Origin: Paenibacillus profundus
GTDB taxonomy: Bacteria > Bacillota > Bacilli > Paenibacillales > Paenibacillaceae
Length of the DNA stretch: 64,000 nucleotides
Assembly: GCF_021369635.1 (NCBI RefSeq)
Contig: NZ_JAJNBZ010000019.1
Coordinates: 1-64,000, forward strand
Direction: 5' to 3'
Below, one piece after another: positions 7,248-15,993 of the stretch. A program made the position numbers and the translations under genes. Numbering within the stretch: the first letter of the stretch is position 1; each line of letters opens with the position of its first letter. The notes below the pieces were generated by a model. The model ran no database searches, was not told where the DNA came from, and saw nothing but the letters and a program-made list of their open reading frames with translations.

Positions 7248-8342
7248 TTACATGTCCGGATGCAGACTGAACCGGGAGAGCATGTGCCAGGTAAGCTCTC
7301 TGCGGCTGGTAACGCCCGTTTTGGCAAATATCGATTTTAAATGGTCCTGCACTGTATAGGTAGAAATATGAAGCGTCTTGGCAAGCTCGGCGGTGGAACA
7401 GCCTCTTACTACCAGCATGAGAATGTCTTTTTCGCGTACCGTCAATTCATACGCTTCCGCGATGAGCGGCAGGATATCGGACGCTGTGGCGGGTTCGAAC
7501 CAGACGGCCAGTTGGATGGAAGCGTCCGATCCCTTAAGCTTGCTGGCGCGAATCGTGACAAATGGGCCGTCAGGCATCCGAATGCAGACCTTCGCCAAGG
7601 AAGTTCGCTCGGGGGGGACGGCGGCTGTCTCTGATAGCGCACGGGAACAGACTGCACGCACCGGGCGCGGCAGGGTCTGCTGGTCGATTCGTTCCCAGTC
7701 TTGCAGCAGGGAGAGGCAATGATCGGCCGTTGCATTGGAAGAGATAGGGCGCAGCTGCTCGGAGAGGAGCAATATCCCCGGTTCCGAACCCTTCCATTTT
7801 TCATCCTCAGCCGGTACCGTCAAGCTTGCCTTACGCATAAAGTGGGCCATGGACGGAACGAGGGAAGAGATGAAGGCACGCTCAGTCTCTTCGAATAAAG
7901 GATGCTCATGACGGCGGTATAACGTTAAATAACCCCAGCAAGCCCCTTCGCACACCAAGGCAGCCCGCATTTCATCCTTGAAGCCGGCGGGGAGCAAAAT
8001 ATTCCGGTACCGTGCGCTTTGTTCCAAGCGGCCTTCCGTCGCTTCGCTCAATGTAGCGACGGGATCGGATGCTCTCGCCAATGTATGATAAGAGTTGAAA
8101 TCCTCGACCTCGCGCATGTATTCATGTTCGAACAGACTATGATGAATCGCTTCTACCCCTTCTTCAGTAATGGCCCCTGTAGACAGCAATGTCTGCGGGT
8201 CCACAGCGGTGCAGCATGCGCCCGCGAAGGGCACCGCCTCGCGCAAATACTGCAACATCGTCATCCTGTATTGTTGTGAAGAAGCAGAGCTCTCCGCCAG
8301 AGTCAACAGCTTCTGTGTGACTGAATCCATCTTCGCGTCCAT
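7248..8342 (-). CDS. LuxR-type transcriptional regulator
   Basis: A 364-residue regulator whose C-terminus holds a LuxR helix-turn-helix at about residues 300-355. The signature is YELTVREKDILMLVVRGCST, then AELAKTLHISTYTVQDHLKSIFAKTGV. The N-terminal part looks like a GAF-type sensor (GACWGYLTLYRRHEHPLFEE, typical GAF strands) and lacks a phospho-receiver domain, so a small ligand is the likely signal. The start at 8342 is chosen because AGAGGAG lies 8 bases upstream; an in-frame ATG at 8375 lacks this. It is divergent from the methyltransferase gene, and both would read from the interval holding a Fur-like site, suggesting joint regulation. Confidence 0.8.
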   Translation of the reverse strand: MDAKMDSVTQKLLTLAESSASSQQYRMTMLQYLREAVPFAGACCTAVDPQTLLSTGAITEEGVEAIHHSLFEHEYMREVEDFNSYHTLARASDPVATLSEATEGRLEQSARYRNILLPAGFKDEMRAALVCEGACWGYLTLYRRHEHPLFEETERAFISSLVPSMAHFMRKASLTVPAEDEKWKGSEPGILLLSEQLRPISSNATADHCLSLLQDWERIDQQTLPRPVRAVCSRALSETAAVPPERTSLAKVCIRMPDGPFVTIRASKLKGSDASIQLAVWFEPATASDILPLIAEAYELTVREKDILMLVVRGCSTAELAKTLHISTYTVQDHLKSIFAKTGVTSRRELTWHMLSRFSLHPDM

Positions 8343-8426
8343 GTCGTATCTCCTCTGTTGCGTTCTCTCGATCATCGCTTAACAATCCCAGAATAGTGGG
8401 ATGGTGCTTCTGCTCTGCATCGGTAT

Positions 8427-8446
8427 AATTGAGAATAATTCTTATT
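8427..8446. promoter_or_regulatory. Degenerate Fur-box-like site
   Basis: ATTGAGAATAATTCTTATTG contains GAGAAT-A-ATTCTT, an imperfect relative of the Fur repeat. It lies between the divergent LuxR and methyltransferase genes. Confidence 0.5.
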
Positions 8447-8502
8447 GTAAGTGTACAGGAAGCGCAAGTAGTTGGAAAGCTGAAATGACAGGAGCGATGA
8501 TG

Positions 8503-9216
8503 ATGAATCACTCACAATCTCCGATGAGCTGGGATGATCCGGACGTACATCGGTATGTGGAGACCATTTCTATAAAAATACCAGGCTATCACTTGCTGTA
8601 CGACATGACCGACCGTCTTATGACCGCGCAGCTGCAGAGCGGCAACGATCCGGCCGAAGTTCTGATTGTCGGCGCAGGCGGGGGGCAGGAGATTATCACC
8701 TTCGGCAGCAGACATGAGAGCTGGCTGTTTACAGGCCTCGATCCGTCTGCGCGCATGCTCGATGTGGCGCAGCTTCGTGTCGATCGGGCCACGCTTGGAC
8801 ATCGAGTGTCGTTCATCGAGGGCACAATTGCTCGGCTCGCACAGGCTCAACGATACGATGCGGCCACCTGCATGCTTGTGCTTCATTTCGTCCAAGGCTT
8901 GTTGCAGAAGCGGGAGCTGCTGTGCCGTATAGCCGAACATCTGAAGCCGGGAGCACCGTTGTTCTTGGCCTCGTTGAACGGAAATCCGAATTCAGAGGCA
9001 TTTGCTGTACAGATGCTGGCATGGAAAAGCCACATGCTTGAGCATGGCATCCCCCTTCAGGAATGGGAGCAATTCGCAGACTCTATCGGCCATGGCAGCG
9101 ATCCGGTGCCTGCATCGATGGTTGCGGAGCTGCTGGAGGAAGCAGGCTTCACACAGGTCACGCGCTATTTTGGCTCTTATTTGATCGATGGATGGTTTGC
9201 CGTAAAAGCAGAATAA
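8503..9216 (+). CDS. Class I SAM-dependent methyltransferase
   Basis: A 237-residue Rossmann-fold enzyme. The SAM-binding motif I is VLIVGAGGGQE (about residues 53-63), followed by the acidic strand LFTGLDPS, and FIEGTIARL in the position of motif II/III. An N-terminal cap (WDDPDVHRYVETISIKIPGYHLLYDM) resembles other small-molecule methyltransferases. The start is one of three tandem ATGs at 8497-8503; AGGAG at 8490 gives the best spacing to 8503. An upstream frame extension would run through the Fur-like site. It sits 15 bases before the dehydrogenase-like gene and is surely co-transcribed with it. Substrate unknown. Nicotianamine-synthase-type motifs were not recognised. Confidence 0.8.
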   Translation: MNHSQSPMSWDDPDVHRYVETISIKIPGYHLLYDMTDRLMTAQLQSGNDPAEVLIVGAGGGQEIITFGSRHESWLFTGLDPSARMLDVAQLRVDRATLGHRVSFIEGTIARLAQAQRYDAATCMLVLHFVQGLLQKRELLCRIAEHLKPGAPLFLASLNGNPNSEAFAVQMLAWKSHMLEHGIPLQEWEQFADSIGHGSDPVPASMVAELLEEAGFTQVTRYFGSYLIDGWFAVKAE

Positions 9217-9231
9217 AGGATGGAGACAACG

Positions 9232-10314
9232 ATGAAGGACAACATTGTAGTAGTTGGCGGGTACGGTCATGTGGGGAAAATGATTTGCAAGGAATTGGGC
9301 GACTTATATCCTGGCAAGGTGTATGCGGCGGGCCGCAATGTTGAACGTGCAGAGCAGTTCTGCCGGTCAACCTCCGGCAAAGTGAAGCCCTTAAAGCTAA
9401 ACGTCCAAGAGGCAGCCGATCCCAACATGCTGGCTCGCGCCAAGCTCGTTATTATGTGCCTGGATCAGTCGGATACCGCTTTCGTCCGGTCCTGCTTCAA
9501 CAGCGGCACGCATTATGTAGATGTATCAGCGAACCGCGCCTTTCTTGCACAGGTGGAGCAAAGGCAGGAAGAAGCTGCGGCGAATGGCGCTACGGCTATC
9601 CTGAGTGTTGGTCTTGCGCCAGGCTTGACGAATTTGATGGCTCTGCAAGCTCAACAGCTGATGGATGAGACGAAGTCGATCGATATATCCATTATGCTCG
9701 GGATGGGAGACCAGCACGGTCAAGCCGCTATCGAGTGGACGGTGAATAACCTGAACACGAGCTTCGAAGTCATACAAGATGGACGACCGATTACAGTCGC
9801 TAGCTTCACGGACGGGAAGCATATAGATTTCGGAGCCGATTGGGGGCGCAGAGCCGCTTACCGGTTTAATTTTTCGGATCAACAGACGCTTCCCCGCACG
9901 CTCGGCGTGCCGACCGTATCCACGCGGCTCTGCTTCGACTCGGCTGCGGTGACGGCATTGATCGCCGAAGCAAGGGCAGCGAAAATGTTCAGCTTATTGA
10001 AAGTAGAATGGATTCGCCGCGCGGTCGTTCGCAGCTTCGGTATGATGCGCATCGGGGAAGAGACGTTTGCCGTCAAAATCGATGCCCGGGGCTGCAAGGC
10101 AGGGGAGGATGCATGGGTCGAGTGCTTCTTGCACGGAAAAAATGAAGCCGAAATTACAGCCAGAGTCGCAGTATTTGCAGCTAATGCCGTATATGGCTCC
10201 TCCTTCCCGCACGGCGTATATCATATGGAACAGCTATTCGGACCGGAGAGTCTTCAGGCCGTGACGCGAGGAATAGCTGATCTCGAAATCCGCATCGACC
10301 GCAGGAAACAATGA
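9232..10314 (+). CDS. Saccharopine-dehydrogenase-like NAD(P)-binding oxidoreductase
   Basis: A 360-residue protein with an N-terminal dinucleotide-binding motif (VVVGGYGHVG, residues 6-15) and the saccharopine dehydrogenase NADP-domain pattern: KLVIMCLDQSDT, then GTHYVDVSANRAF and a glycine-rich SVGLAPGLTNLMA. The C-terminal half (VYGSSFPHGVYHMEQLF) fits this family. Members make or break secondary-amine C-N links, as in saccharopine or carboxynorspermidine. ATG 9232 is preferred over ATG 9220, which would leave no room for a ribosome site. It forms a two-gene unit with the methyltransferase, ending at a strong terminator, in an iron-regulated setting. Product unknown. Confidence 0.75.
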   Translation: MKDNIVVVGGYGHVGKMICKELGDLYPGKVYAAGRNVERAEQFCRSTSGKVKPLKLNVQEAADPNMLARAKLVIMCLDQSDTAFVRSCFNSGTHYVDVSANRAFLAQVEQRQEEAAANGATAILSVGLAPGLTNLMALQAQQLMDETKSIDISIMLGMGDQHGQAAIEWTVNNLNTSFEVIQDGRPITVASFTDGKHIDFGADWGRRAAYRFNFSDQQTLPRTLGVPTVSTRLCFDSAAVTALIAEARAAKMFSLLKVEWIRRAVVRSFGMMRIGEETFAVKIDARGCKAGEDAWVECFLHGKNEAEITARVAVFAANAVYGSSFPHGVYHMEQLFGPESLQAVTRGIADLEIRIDRRKQ

Positions 10315-10317
10315 ACC

Positions 10318-10369
10318 GAGCTATCCCTCAAGTGATTTATCTGCTTTTGGGACAGCTCTCTTTTTTTTT
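10318..10369 (+). terminator. Rho-independent terminator
   Basis: GAGCTATCCC pairs with GGGACAGCTC (one mismatch), followed by a long T-run. It ends the methyltransferase-dehydrogenase unit. Confidence 0.85.
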
Positions 10370-10410
10370 ATCATCTTGCAAGCCCTCTCAATTGCCCATA
10401 CAATCAATTA

Positions 10411-10425
10411 TGAGAATGATTATCA
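10411..10425. promoter_or_regulatory. Fur box
   Basis: TGAGAATGATTATCA matches the 7-1-7 Fur palindrome at 14 of 15 positions. It lies about 40 bases before the ATG of the Btr-like regulator. Confidence 0.75.
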
Positions 10426-10463
10426 ATTGATAACTGAATGGCTAGTGATAATGGGAGGATGCT

Positions 10464-12047
10464 ATGGAACGGCCCGATACAATGCCCAATGTGTTTGACA
10501 TCATCAATGTACAGTTGTTTACTGCTTCTTCCGCAATGAAATCGATTGAAGCTGTCACTGAACATCAGCACCGCATCATTCTGATGACGGAAGGAAAAGC
10601 AATCATTCATGACGCGCATTCGAGCGACATGCTGGACAAGGGGGAGCTTATCGCGCTTGCCCCCGGAACAGGCAGCATTTCATTTGAGCTGCTTACCGAA
10701 TCTGCTGCGGTGTATTGTATTGAATTTGCCGCAGCAAGAGGATTCAGAGACGGGGATAATTGGCGAATCACAGACACCACCCTGCCGCTGCAGGGTAGAA
10801 TGCAAGTTCATCCGCTCTCGATTGCACATCACCGGATGGATGAGTTGTTCCGCTGCTGGCACAATGAACCGTCTGATTCTATTTTGCTGCAAATTCGGTT
10901 TCAAGAGCTCTGGCAGTTGATCTTGTCCGGGGTGTCGCGAACGGAGAACCAACCGAATACGAAGGCGGTGCTGCGAAATATTCGGGAGCATATGGATAAG
11001 CATTTTATCGAACAATTTCAGGTAGAAGAGATAGCGAGATTTTCCGGAATGACATCCAGCGCCTTTTATGAACAATTCAAAGAATATACTTCTCTCAGTC
11101 CGCTGCAATATATTACCCATAAGAGAGTGGAGCAAGCGCGCCGTCTGCTGTTGTCAGAAAAAATGAAAATTCAGGATGTGGCGCAAATGGTTGGCTATAA
11201 CGACGTCTGTTATTTTAGCCGCGCATTCAAAAAAACGACAGGACTCTCTCCATCCCACTACGTGAAATCGCTGAGCAAGAAAATAGCCGTGATCCATCCT
11301 GCTTTATTCGGGAATCTCCTTGCATTGGGCGTACCGGCGGAGAAGCTTGTGCCGCTGTGGAATGATTGCGATCACAAGTCTCCCTATCGGCGCAATACGG
11401 CAGGGGAGTTCAATCTCGACAAATTGCGCAGGGAAGAACCCGACTTCATCATCGGAACCGATCATGCGGCGGAATGGCATGACGAATTGGCTGCTATCGC
11501 GCCAACTCACTTCATTACGTTTAAGCCATTCACTTGGCGCGAGCATTTCACCCAACTTGCAGCGATCATCGGAGTAGAGGAAGTGGCGGAGCAATGGTTG
11601 TTTTATTATGATTTGAAAACGGCAGCGGCACAGCGGCGCATCCGCAAAAAAATGCGCAATGAAACGGTGCTCGCCGCACGGATATCGAATCAGGGCGTCC
11701 GAGTGTTTGGCGCGAATCGACGGAAAATCGGAAAGTTTCTGTACGGTGAGCTGCAATTGAACGCGCCTGAAAGCACGTACGGCTTTACGTTCACCGATCT
11801 ATGCAAGCTGGAACAATTGAATGAATTCCGTGCGGATCATATTTTACTGTTTCGCGATCAGGGGCAGGCTTGGCGCGGTGAAATTCCGTTGCAGGGAAAT
11901 ATCCATCTTACCGGCATATATCCGTGGTTCCATTATTCGGCGCTCGGTCATGTACAGGCGCTGGATGAAGCGCTTATCCATTTTGCGGATGCAACAAGTG
12001 GAGGATTGTACAACAAAAAAAGCAGGTTTGGCTATGTCAATTTCTAG
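10464..12047 (+). CDS. Btr-like regulator: AraC domain plus siderophore-binding domain
   Basis: A 527-residue protein with three parts. The N-terminal sensor is about 1-170. The AraC DNA-binding domain is about 172-268 (IARFSGMTSSAFYEQFKEYT; VAQMVGYNDVCYFSRAFKKT, then GLSPSHY). The C-terminal binding-protein domain is about 275-520 (LREEPDFIIGTDHAAEWHDEL pattern of siderophore-binding proteins). The length and order match B. subtilis Btr (YbbB), which senses a ferri-siderophore and activates its uptake genes. GGGAGG lies 5 bases before the ATG. The gene precedes the FecCD importer, the likely target, and the Fur box upstream adds iron repression. A second protein of the same design lies at 17309. 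Confidence 0.88.
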   Translation: MERPDTMPNVFDIINVQLFTASSAMKSIEAVTEHQHRIILMTEGKAIIHDAHSSDMLDKGELIALAPGTGSISFELLTESAAVYCIEFAAARGFRDGDNWRITDTTLPLQGRMQVHPLSIAHHRMDELFRCWHNEPSDSILLQIRFQELWQLILSGVSRTENQPNTKAVLRNIREHMDKHFIEQFQVEEIARFSGMTSSAFYEQFKEYTSLSPLQYITHKRVEQARRLLLSEKMKIQDVAQMVGYNDVCYFSRAFKKTTGLSPSHYVKSLSKKIAVIHPALFGNLLALGVPAEKLVPLWNDCDHKSPYRRNTAGEFNLDKLRREEPDFIIGTDHAAEWHDELAAIAPTHFITFKPFTWREHFTQLAAIIGVEEVAEQWLFYYDLKTAAAQRRIRKKMRNETVLAARISNQGVRVFGANRRKIGKFLYGELQLNAPESTYGFTFTDLCKLEQLNEFRADHILLFRDQGQAWRGEIPLQGNIHLTGIYPWFHYSALGHVQALDEALIHFADATSGGLYNKKSRFGYVNF

Positions 12048-12068
12048 TGATTTCTGCAAAAATAATAT

Positions 12069-12083
12069 TGATAATGAATATCA
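12069..12083. promoter_or_regulatory. Fur box
   Basis: TGATAATGAATATCA matches the Fur palindrome with one mismatch. It lies about 50 bases before the first permease gene and so probably gives the importer its own iron-regulated promoter. Confidence 0.75.
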
Positions 12084-12132
12084 ATTTCAACTCAGATTCA
12101 TTGATTGACCATGATGGAGGATTGGAATTCCG

Positions 12133-13173
12133 ATGACCCTATTGAAGACGCTGCCTCATCACACACCCCTTCGAACCCGTCCGTGGGCAGCGACCGTTAT
12201 TATTTGTGCCGGCCTGTTCCTTATCGTGATTGGTATCGGTGCCTCCATTGTAACGGGGGTCGCCAACATTACATTCGGCACGGTCTGGAATTCGATCGTC
12301 GCTTACGATGCACAGAACGACCACCATGTCATTATACGGGAGCTGCGTATGCCGCGCGCGCTGGCCGGCGCATTGGTAGGTGCGGCATTTGCCGTTGCAG
12401 GCGCGATAATGCAGGGGATGACCCGTAATCCGATTGCCGATACCGGCTTGCTTGGCATCAACGCCGGAGCTGGCTTTGTTCTCGTGCTGGTGTTCGCGTT
12501 CGTGCCATGGCTGCCTTTCAAGTATATCATTCTGTTCTCGTTCATCGGGGCGGGGCTAGGTGCATTACTCGTATACGGCATTGCCTTCATGTCCCGCGGC
12601 GGGCTATCTCCACTGAAGCTGGTATTGGCCGGAGCGGTCGTTGGCTCGCTCATTACGGGGCTCAGTCAGGCATTGACATTGCTTTTTCAAATCAATTATG
12701 ACTTGGCCTTTTGGACGGCGGGCGGCATTTCAACTGCTGAATGGTTTCAAGTTTCCGTCATGCTGCCGTGGATTGTTGGCGGACTGCTTGTGGCCATGCT
12801 CATTTCCCGTTCCATTACGATACTGAGCTTGGGGGAAGATGTGGCAGCGGGACTTGGCCAGCGGACGGGGTTGATTAAAGGCATTGGCACTTTCGTCGTC
12901 ATGATATTGGCAGGCGCTTCGGTCTCTACGGTTGGAGGTGTTGGCTTTATTGGCCTTATTATTCCGCACTTGGCCCGGTTCTTGGTCGGAGTCGATTACC
13001 GCTGGATTATTCCTTGCTCCGCCATATTGGGGGGAGCGCTGGTCGTCTACGCCGATATGGGAGCAAAATTGATCGCTCTTCCCTATGAGACACCGCTCGG
13101 GTCCATTATTGCGGTCATAGGTGTTCCTTTCTTTCTTTATCTGGCCCGTAAGGAACGGAGGGAACTGTCATGA
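12133..13173 (+). CDS. FecCD-family ferric-siderophore ABC permease (first subunit)
   Basis: A 346-residue polytopic membrane protein of the FecCD family. It has many hydrophobic helices and the family signatures RELRMPRALAGALVGAAFAVAG and ITRNPIADTGLLGINAGA-like core (here MTRNPIADTGLLGINAGAG). It forms half of the membrane channel for ferric siderophores. GGAGG lies 12 bases before the ATG, a little long. The stop overlaps the next start (ATGA), so the two subunits are translationally coupled. No ATPase gene follows. In Bacillus the shared ATPase YusV serves such importers, and the same is inferred here. Confidence 0.9.
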   Translation: MTLLKTLPHHTPLRTRPWAATVIICAGLFLIVIGIGASIVTGVANITFGTVWNSIVAYDAQNDHHVIIRELRMPRALAGALVGAAFAVAGAIMQGMTRNPIADTGLLGINAGAGFVLVLVFAFVPWLPFKYIILFSFIGAGLGALLVYGIAFMSRGGLSPLKLVLAGAVVGSLITGLSQALTLLFQINYDLAFWTAGGISTAEWFQVSVMLPWIVGGLLVAMLISRSITILSLGEDVAAGLGQRTGLIKGIGTFVVMILAGASVSTVGGVGFIGLIIPHLARFLVGVDYRWIIPCSAILGGALVVYADMGAKLIALPYETPLGSIIAVIGVPFFLYLARKERRELS

Positions 13174-14195
13174 ATCCACATCTGTTCGCCCAAGCACGAA
13201 GAAAGCGGAGTATCAGGCTCATCATGTTGTTCGCACTGCTGCTGATGATTGGTTTTATCATCAGCCTGAACACAGGACGGTATAGCATTGCACCGTATGA
13301 AATATGGCAGACGTTGATTGGCGAAGGTTCGAAAAAACAAAATATCGTGTTATTTGACCTGCGACTGCCTCGAATGATCATCGCTGTGTTGATGGGGGCG
13401 GGGTTGGCGGTGTCGGGTGCTGTTCTGCAGGGGATTTCGCGCAATGGCTTGTCCGACCCAGGGATTCTCGGAATTAACTCCGGTGCCGGACTAGCCGTCC
13501 TGTTGTTTGTATCGTTCTACCCGACTGCGCAAGTTGCCCCTCCATTCTTCATGCCCTTCTTAGCCCTGATTGGGGCAGGGGTGACAGCAGCCATCATCTA
13601 TATGCTGTCTTATAAAAAAGGGCACGGCATTTCACCTACTCGTCTGCTGTTGACCGGCATTGCGGTAGGCGCCGGCTTCAGCTCCGCCAGTATTATTTTG
13701 ACGCTGCAGTTGAACCCGCGCAATCTCGAATTTGTCGTGACCTGGCAAATGGGATCGCTATGGGGTTCGAACTGGGAGTTTGTCCTGGCTCTTCTGCCTT
13801 GGATCGTTATTTTGCTGCCGATCGTGTACTGGAAAGCGCGAGTGTTGAACATGCTTAGCTTGAACGAACAGCTTGCCAGCAGCCTTGGAGTATCGATTAA
13901 CAAGGAGCGGCTTATACTGATCACCGCAGCGGTCGGCTTGGCCGCCTCCTCTGTAGCTATCGGCGGAGGCATCGGGTTCGTCGGGCTGCTTGGGCCCCAT
14001 ATCGCCAGACGATTGGTCGGTCCGCAGCATCAATACATGCTGCCCATTACGGCGGGAGTCGGCGCCTTGCTCGTGTTGGCCGGAGACACAATCGGCCGCA
14101 GTCTGATGGAACATACGGAAGTTCCCGCGGGCGTGGTCATCTCGTTATTGGGCGGTCCTTACTTTATTTACTTGCTGATGCGCTCAGGTAGATAG
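13170..14195 (+). CDS. FecCD-family ferric-siderophore ABC permease (second subunit)
   Basis: A 341-residue FecCD permease with the same fold as its upstream partner: LRLPRMIIAVLMGAGLAVSGAV, SRNGLSDPGILGINSGAG and a C-terminal VGGGIGF-like segment (AIGGGIGFVGLLGPHIAR). It pairs with the first subunit as a heterodimer. It starts at ATG 13170 inside the previous stop. The binding-protein gene follows 56 bases on, giving the order permease, permease, lipoprotein, under the Fur box at 12069. Confidence 0.9.
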   Translation: MNPHLFAQARRKRSIRLIMLFALLLMIGFIISLNTGRYSIAPYEIWQTLIGEGSKKQNIVLFDLRLPRMIIAVLMGAGLAVSGAVLQGISRNGLSDPGILGINSGAGLAVLLFVSFYPTAQVAPPFFMPFLALIGAGVTAAIIYMLSYKKGHGISPTRLLLTGIAVGAGFSSASIILTLQLNPRNLEFVVTWQMGSLWGSNWEFVLALLPWIVILLPIVYWKARVLNMLSLNEQLASSLGVSINKERLILITAAVGLAASSVAIGGGIGFVGLLGPHIARRLVGPQHQYMLPITAGVGALLVLAGDTIGRSLMEHTEVPAGVVISLLGGPYFIYLLMRSGR

Positions 14196-14251
14196 GGAAG
14201 CTGGAACGGTCATTTTTTACACAGATATATTCGTAAAGGGGTTCGAAAAAC

Positions 14252-15244
14252 ATGAAAAAATCGAAATGGATAGCAAGTATACTATCGGTTCTGCTCGCCT
14301 CGTCTGTATTAACAGCTTGTGGTGGGGGGACGCAACAAGGTGCTGCTGGTGAGACACCGGCGAACACGGTTCAGCAGTCTGATGAACCAGCACAGCCAGA
14401 GCAATCGGCTTTCCCGCGTATGATCCAACATGTGAAAGGCGAGCTCGTTCTGAAGAAGAGGCCGGATAGAATCGCCAGCGTCGACATTATGGCGACAGAC
14501 TATTTGCTTGTGCTGGACGAATCCCCGATCGTGTCAGAAGGCTTCGGAACGAAAGATAAATCGCCGATATTTGCGAAATATGCAGCAGGAAAAAAGGTAA
14601 CCGATCTGGGCGGCAAAACGAATCTGGAGACGCTGCTGGAGATGGAGCCTGATCTCATTGTCATCAGCAGTACAGGCAAGGCCGACCGATTTGAAGAATT
14701 CAACAAGATGGCTGATACCGTCGTGATCGATTACTCGCTCGACGCACCGTCCCGTCTAATGAAATTTGCGGAGCTCGTAGGCAAAGAAGAAAAGGCGAAG
14801 GAAGTGATCGCCGAATTCAACAAGCTGAAGCAGGACGCAACGGCTGCAGCCGCCAAGCATCAAGGGGAAACGGCGCTATTTTTAGTATCTAACGGGAAAG
14901 ATTTTACCGTCATCCATCCGAAAAACTTCCCGATATTTTATGAGGACATCGGCTTGACGCCAGTGAAGGGATTGCCGGAAGACGGGAAAATCGGCGGGCG
15001 GATCGGCATCGAGGCGTTGAGTGAATTTGGCGCCGACCATATATTCATCGCGGAGAACCGCAGACAGATGAATCCGGATGATCCGCAAGGAATGATCAAC
15101 ATCTGGACGGATAATCCGGTATGGAAGAACCTTAAAGCGGTGAAAAACAATCAAGTCTATTCGGTTGATACACTCGTCGGCGATACGTTTTTTCTTGGGC
15201 AGATCGCTGGCCTCGAGGCAATCAAGGAGCATCTCGGCAAGTAA
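14252..15244 (+). CDS. Ferric-siderophore-binding lipoprotein
   Basis: A 330-residue ABC binding protein. The signal peptide ends in LTAC with lipidated Cys23, and the mature protein is anchored outside the membrane. The TroA/FhuD-type fold is shown by IQHVKGELVLKKRPDRIAS, LETLLEMEPDLIVIS, a long central helix and a C-terminal WTDNPVWKNLKAVKNNQVYSVD. It captures a ferric siderophore and delivers it to the two FecCD subunits. Which siderophore is unknown. AAAGGGG gives the ribosome site. A strong bidirectional terminator follows. Confidence 0.92.
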   Translation: MKKSKWIASILSVLLASSVLTACGGGTQQGAAGETPANTVQQSDEPAQPEQSAFPRMIQHVKGELVLKKRPDRIASVDIMATDYLLVLDESPIVSEGFGTKDKSPIFAKYAAGKKVTDLGGKTNLETLLEMEPDLIVISSTGKADRFEEFNKMADTVVIDYSLDAPSRLMKFAELVGKEEKAKEVIAEFNKLKQDATAAAAKHQGETALFLVSNGKDFTVIHPKNFPIFYEDIGLTPVKGLPEDGKIGGRIGIEALSEFGADHIFIAENRRQMNPDDPQGMINIWTDNPVWKNLKAVKNNQVYSVDTLVGDTFFLGQIAGLEAIKEHLGK

Positions 15245-15293
15245 AATGAATGGTATTGTTGAGCATTCCCAAAACTCAAATATGATTGTTTGC

Positions 15294-15343
15294 GGAAAAA
15301 ACAGAGCTCCTTCGTAAATGGAATACGAAGGAGCTCTTGCTAT
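15294..15343. terminator. Bidirectional terminator between convergent genes
   Basis: A 14-bp perfect stem (AGAGCTCCTTCGTA with TACGAAGGAGCTCT) has a run of A's on its left, read as T's on the minus strand. It terminates both the siderophore binding-protein gene and the minus-strand AbrB-like gene. Confidence 0.9.
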
Positions 15344-15354
15344 TGTCTACAGCC

Positions 15355-15813
15355 TTATTCGTGAGCGTTCAATTCTTTCTTGAGCTGGCTGATCCGGCTT
15401 GCGCTGACTCCCAACATTAGGGCCAGGTCTTTCTGGTTGGCATTAGGATACTGCTGCATCGCTTGCTGCAGCCGTTGCTTCATTTCCGACGCTTTTGTGT
15501 TCTTGCGTGTTGATTGCGGCAATTCTGGAAGTGGTGTAGCGATGTCCTCATGCGGATGGAAAGACGGCTTCAAATCTGTGATACAGGACTGGCAGACGAA
15601 CTGTTCTTTATAGTAAATCACGTTGTCGAGCCCGCGGCAGAAGGTGCATTCCGTGGACTTGTATTTTCGTATTACAATTACGTTGTCCTCACTGATGAAA
15701 AACTCTACAGGGTCGCCAATTTCAATGTTGCGTGTCATCCGGATTTCGGCCGGAATGACAATCCTACCAAGCATATCTAACGATCGAATCATGCCAGTAT
15801 TTTTCATTTTCAT
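15355..15813 (-). CDS. AbrB-like regulator with zinc-ribbon and helix-turn-helix
   Basis: A 152-residue regulator. Residues 1-50 form a SpoVT/AbrB swapped-hairpin DNA-binding domain (MIRSLDMLGRIVIPAEIRM). Two CxxC pairs follow (Cys56/59 and Cys74/77), making a likely zinc ribbon. The C-terminus (about 105-150) holds a helix-turn-helix (NQKDLALMLGVSASRISQLKKEL). Plain AbrB ends after about 95 residues, so this is an extended form. AbrB proteins repress stationary-phase and secondary-metabolite genes. It is convergent with the siderophore importer and divergent from the MFS gene. ATGs at 15813 and 15807 are both possible; GGGGAA lies upstream. Confidence 0.85.
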   Translation of the reverse strand: MKMKNTGMIRSLDMLGRIVIPAEIRMTRNIEIGDPVEFFISEDNVIVIRKYKSTECTFCRGLDNVIYYKEQFVCQSCITDLKPSFHPHEDIATPLPELPQSTRKNTKASEMKQRLQQAMQQYPNANQKDLALMLGVSASRISQLKKELNAHE

Positions 15814-15993
15814 TTCCCCACATTCACCATAGATTTATCCTTATTATACCAATAATGCCACGAGAAGTGAAACTATGAAAATAGATTCTCCCGTTAACCA
15901 GCAACGGACTCCGTCAACAGGTAGATGCGCGATCATATGAATAGTAAGATATGTTCCTAAGAACGTAAGTCGTTATCTGTTGAGAAAGGGAGA

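Noticed and set aside
8503..9216. Methyltransferase as nicotianamine synthase (CntL-like)
   Set aside because: It has an ordinary class I SAM motif and no nicotianamine-synthase features I can recognise. The analogy is kept only at the level of gene arrangement.
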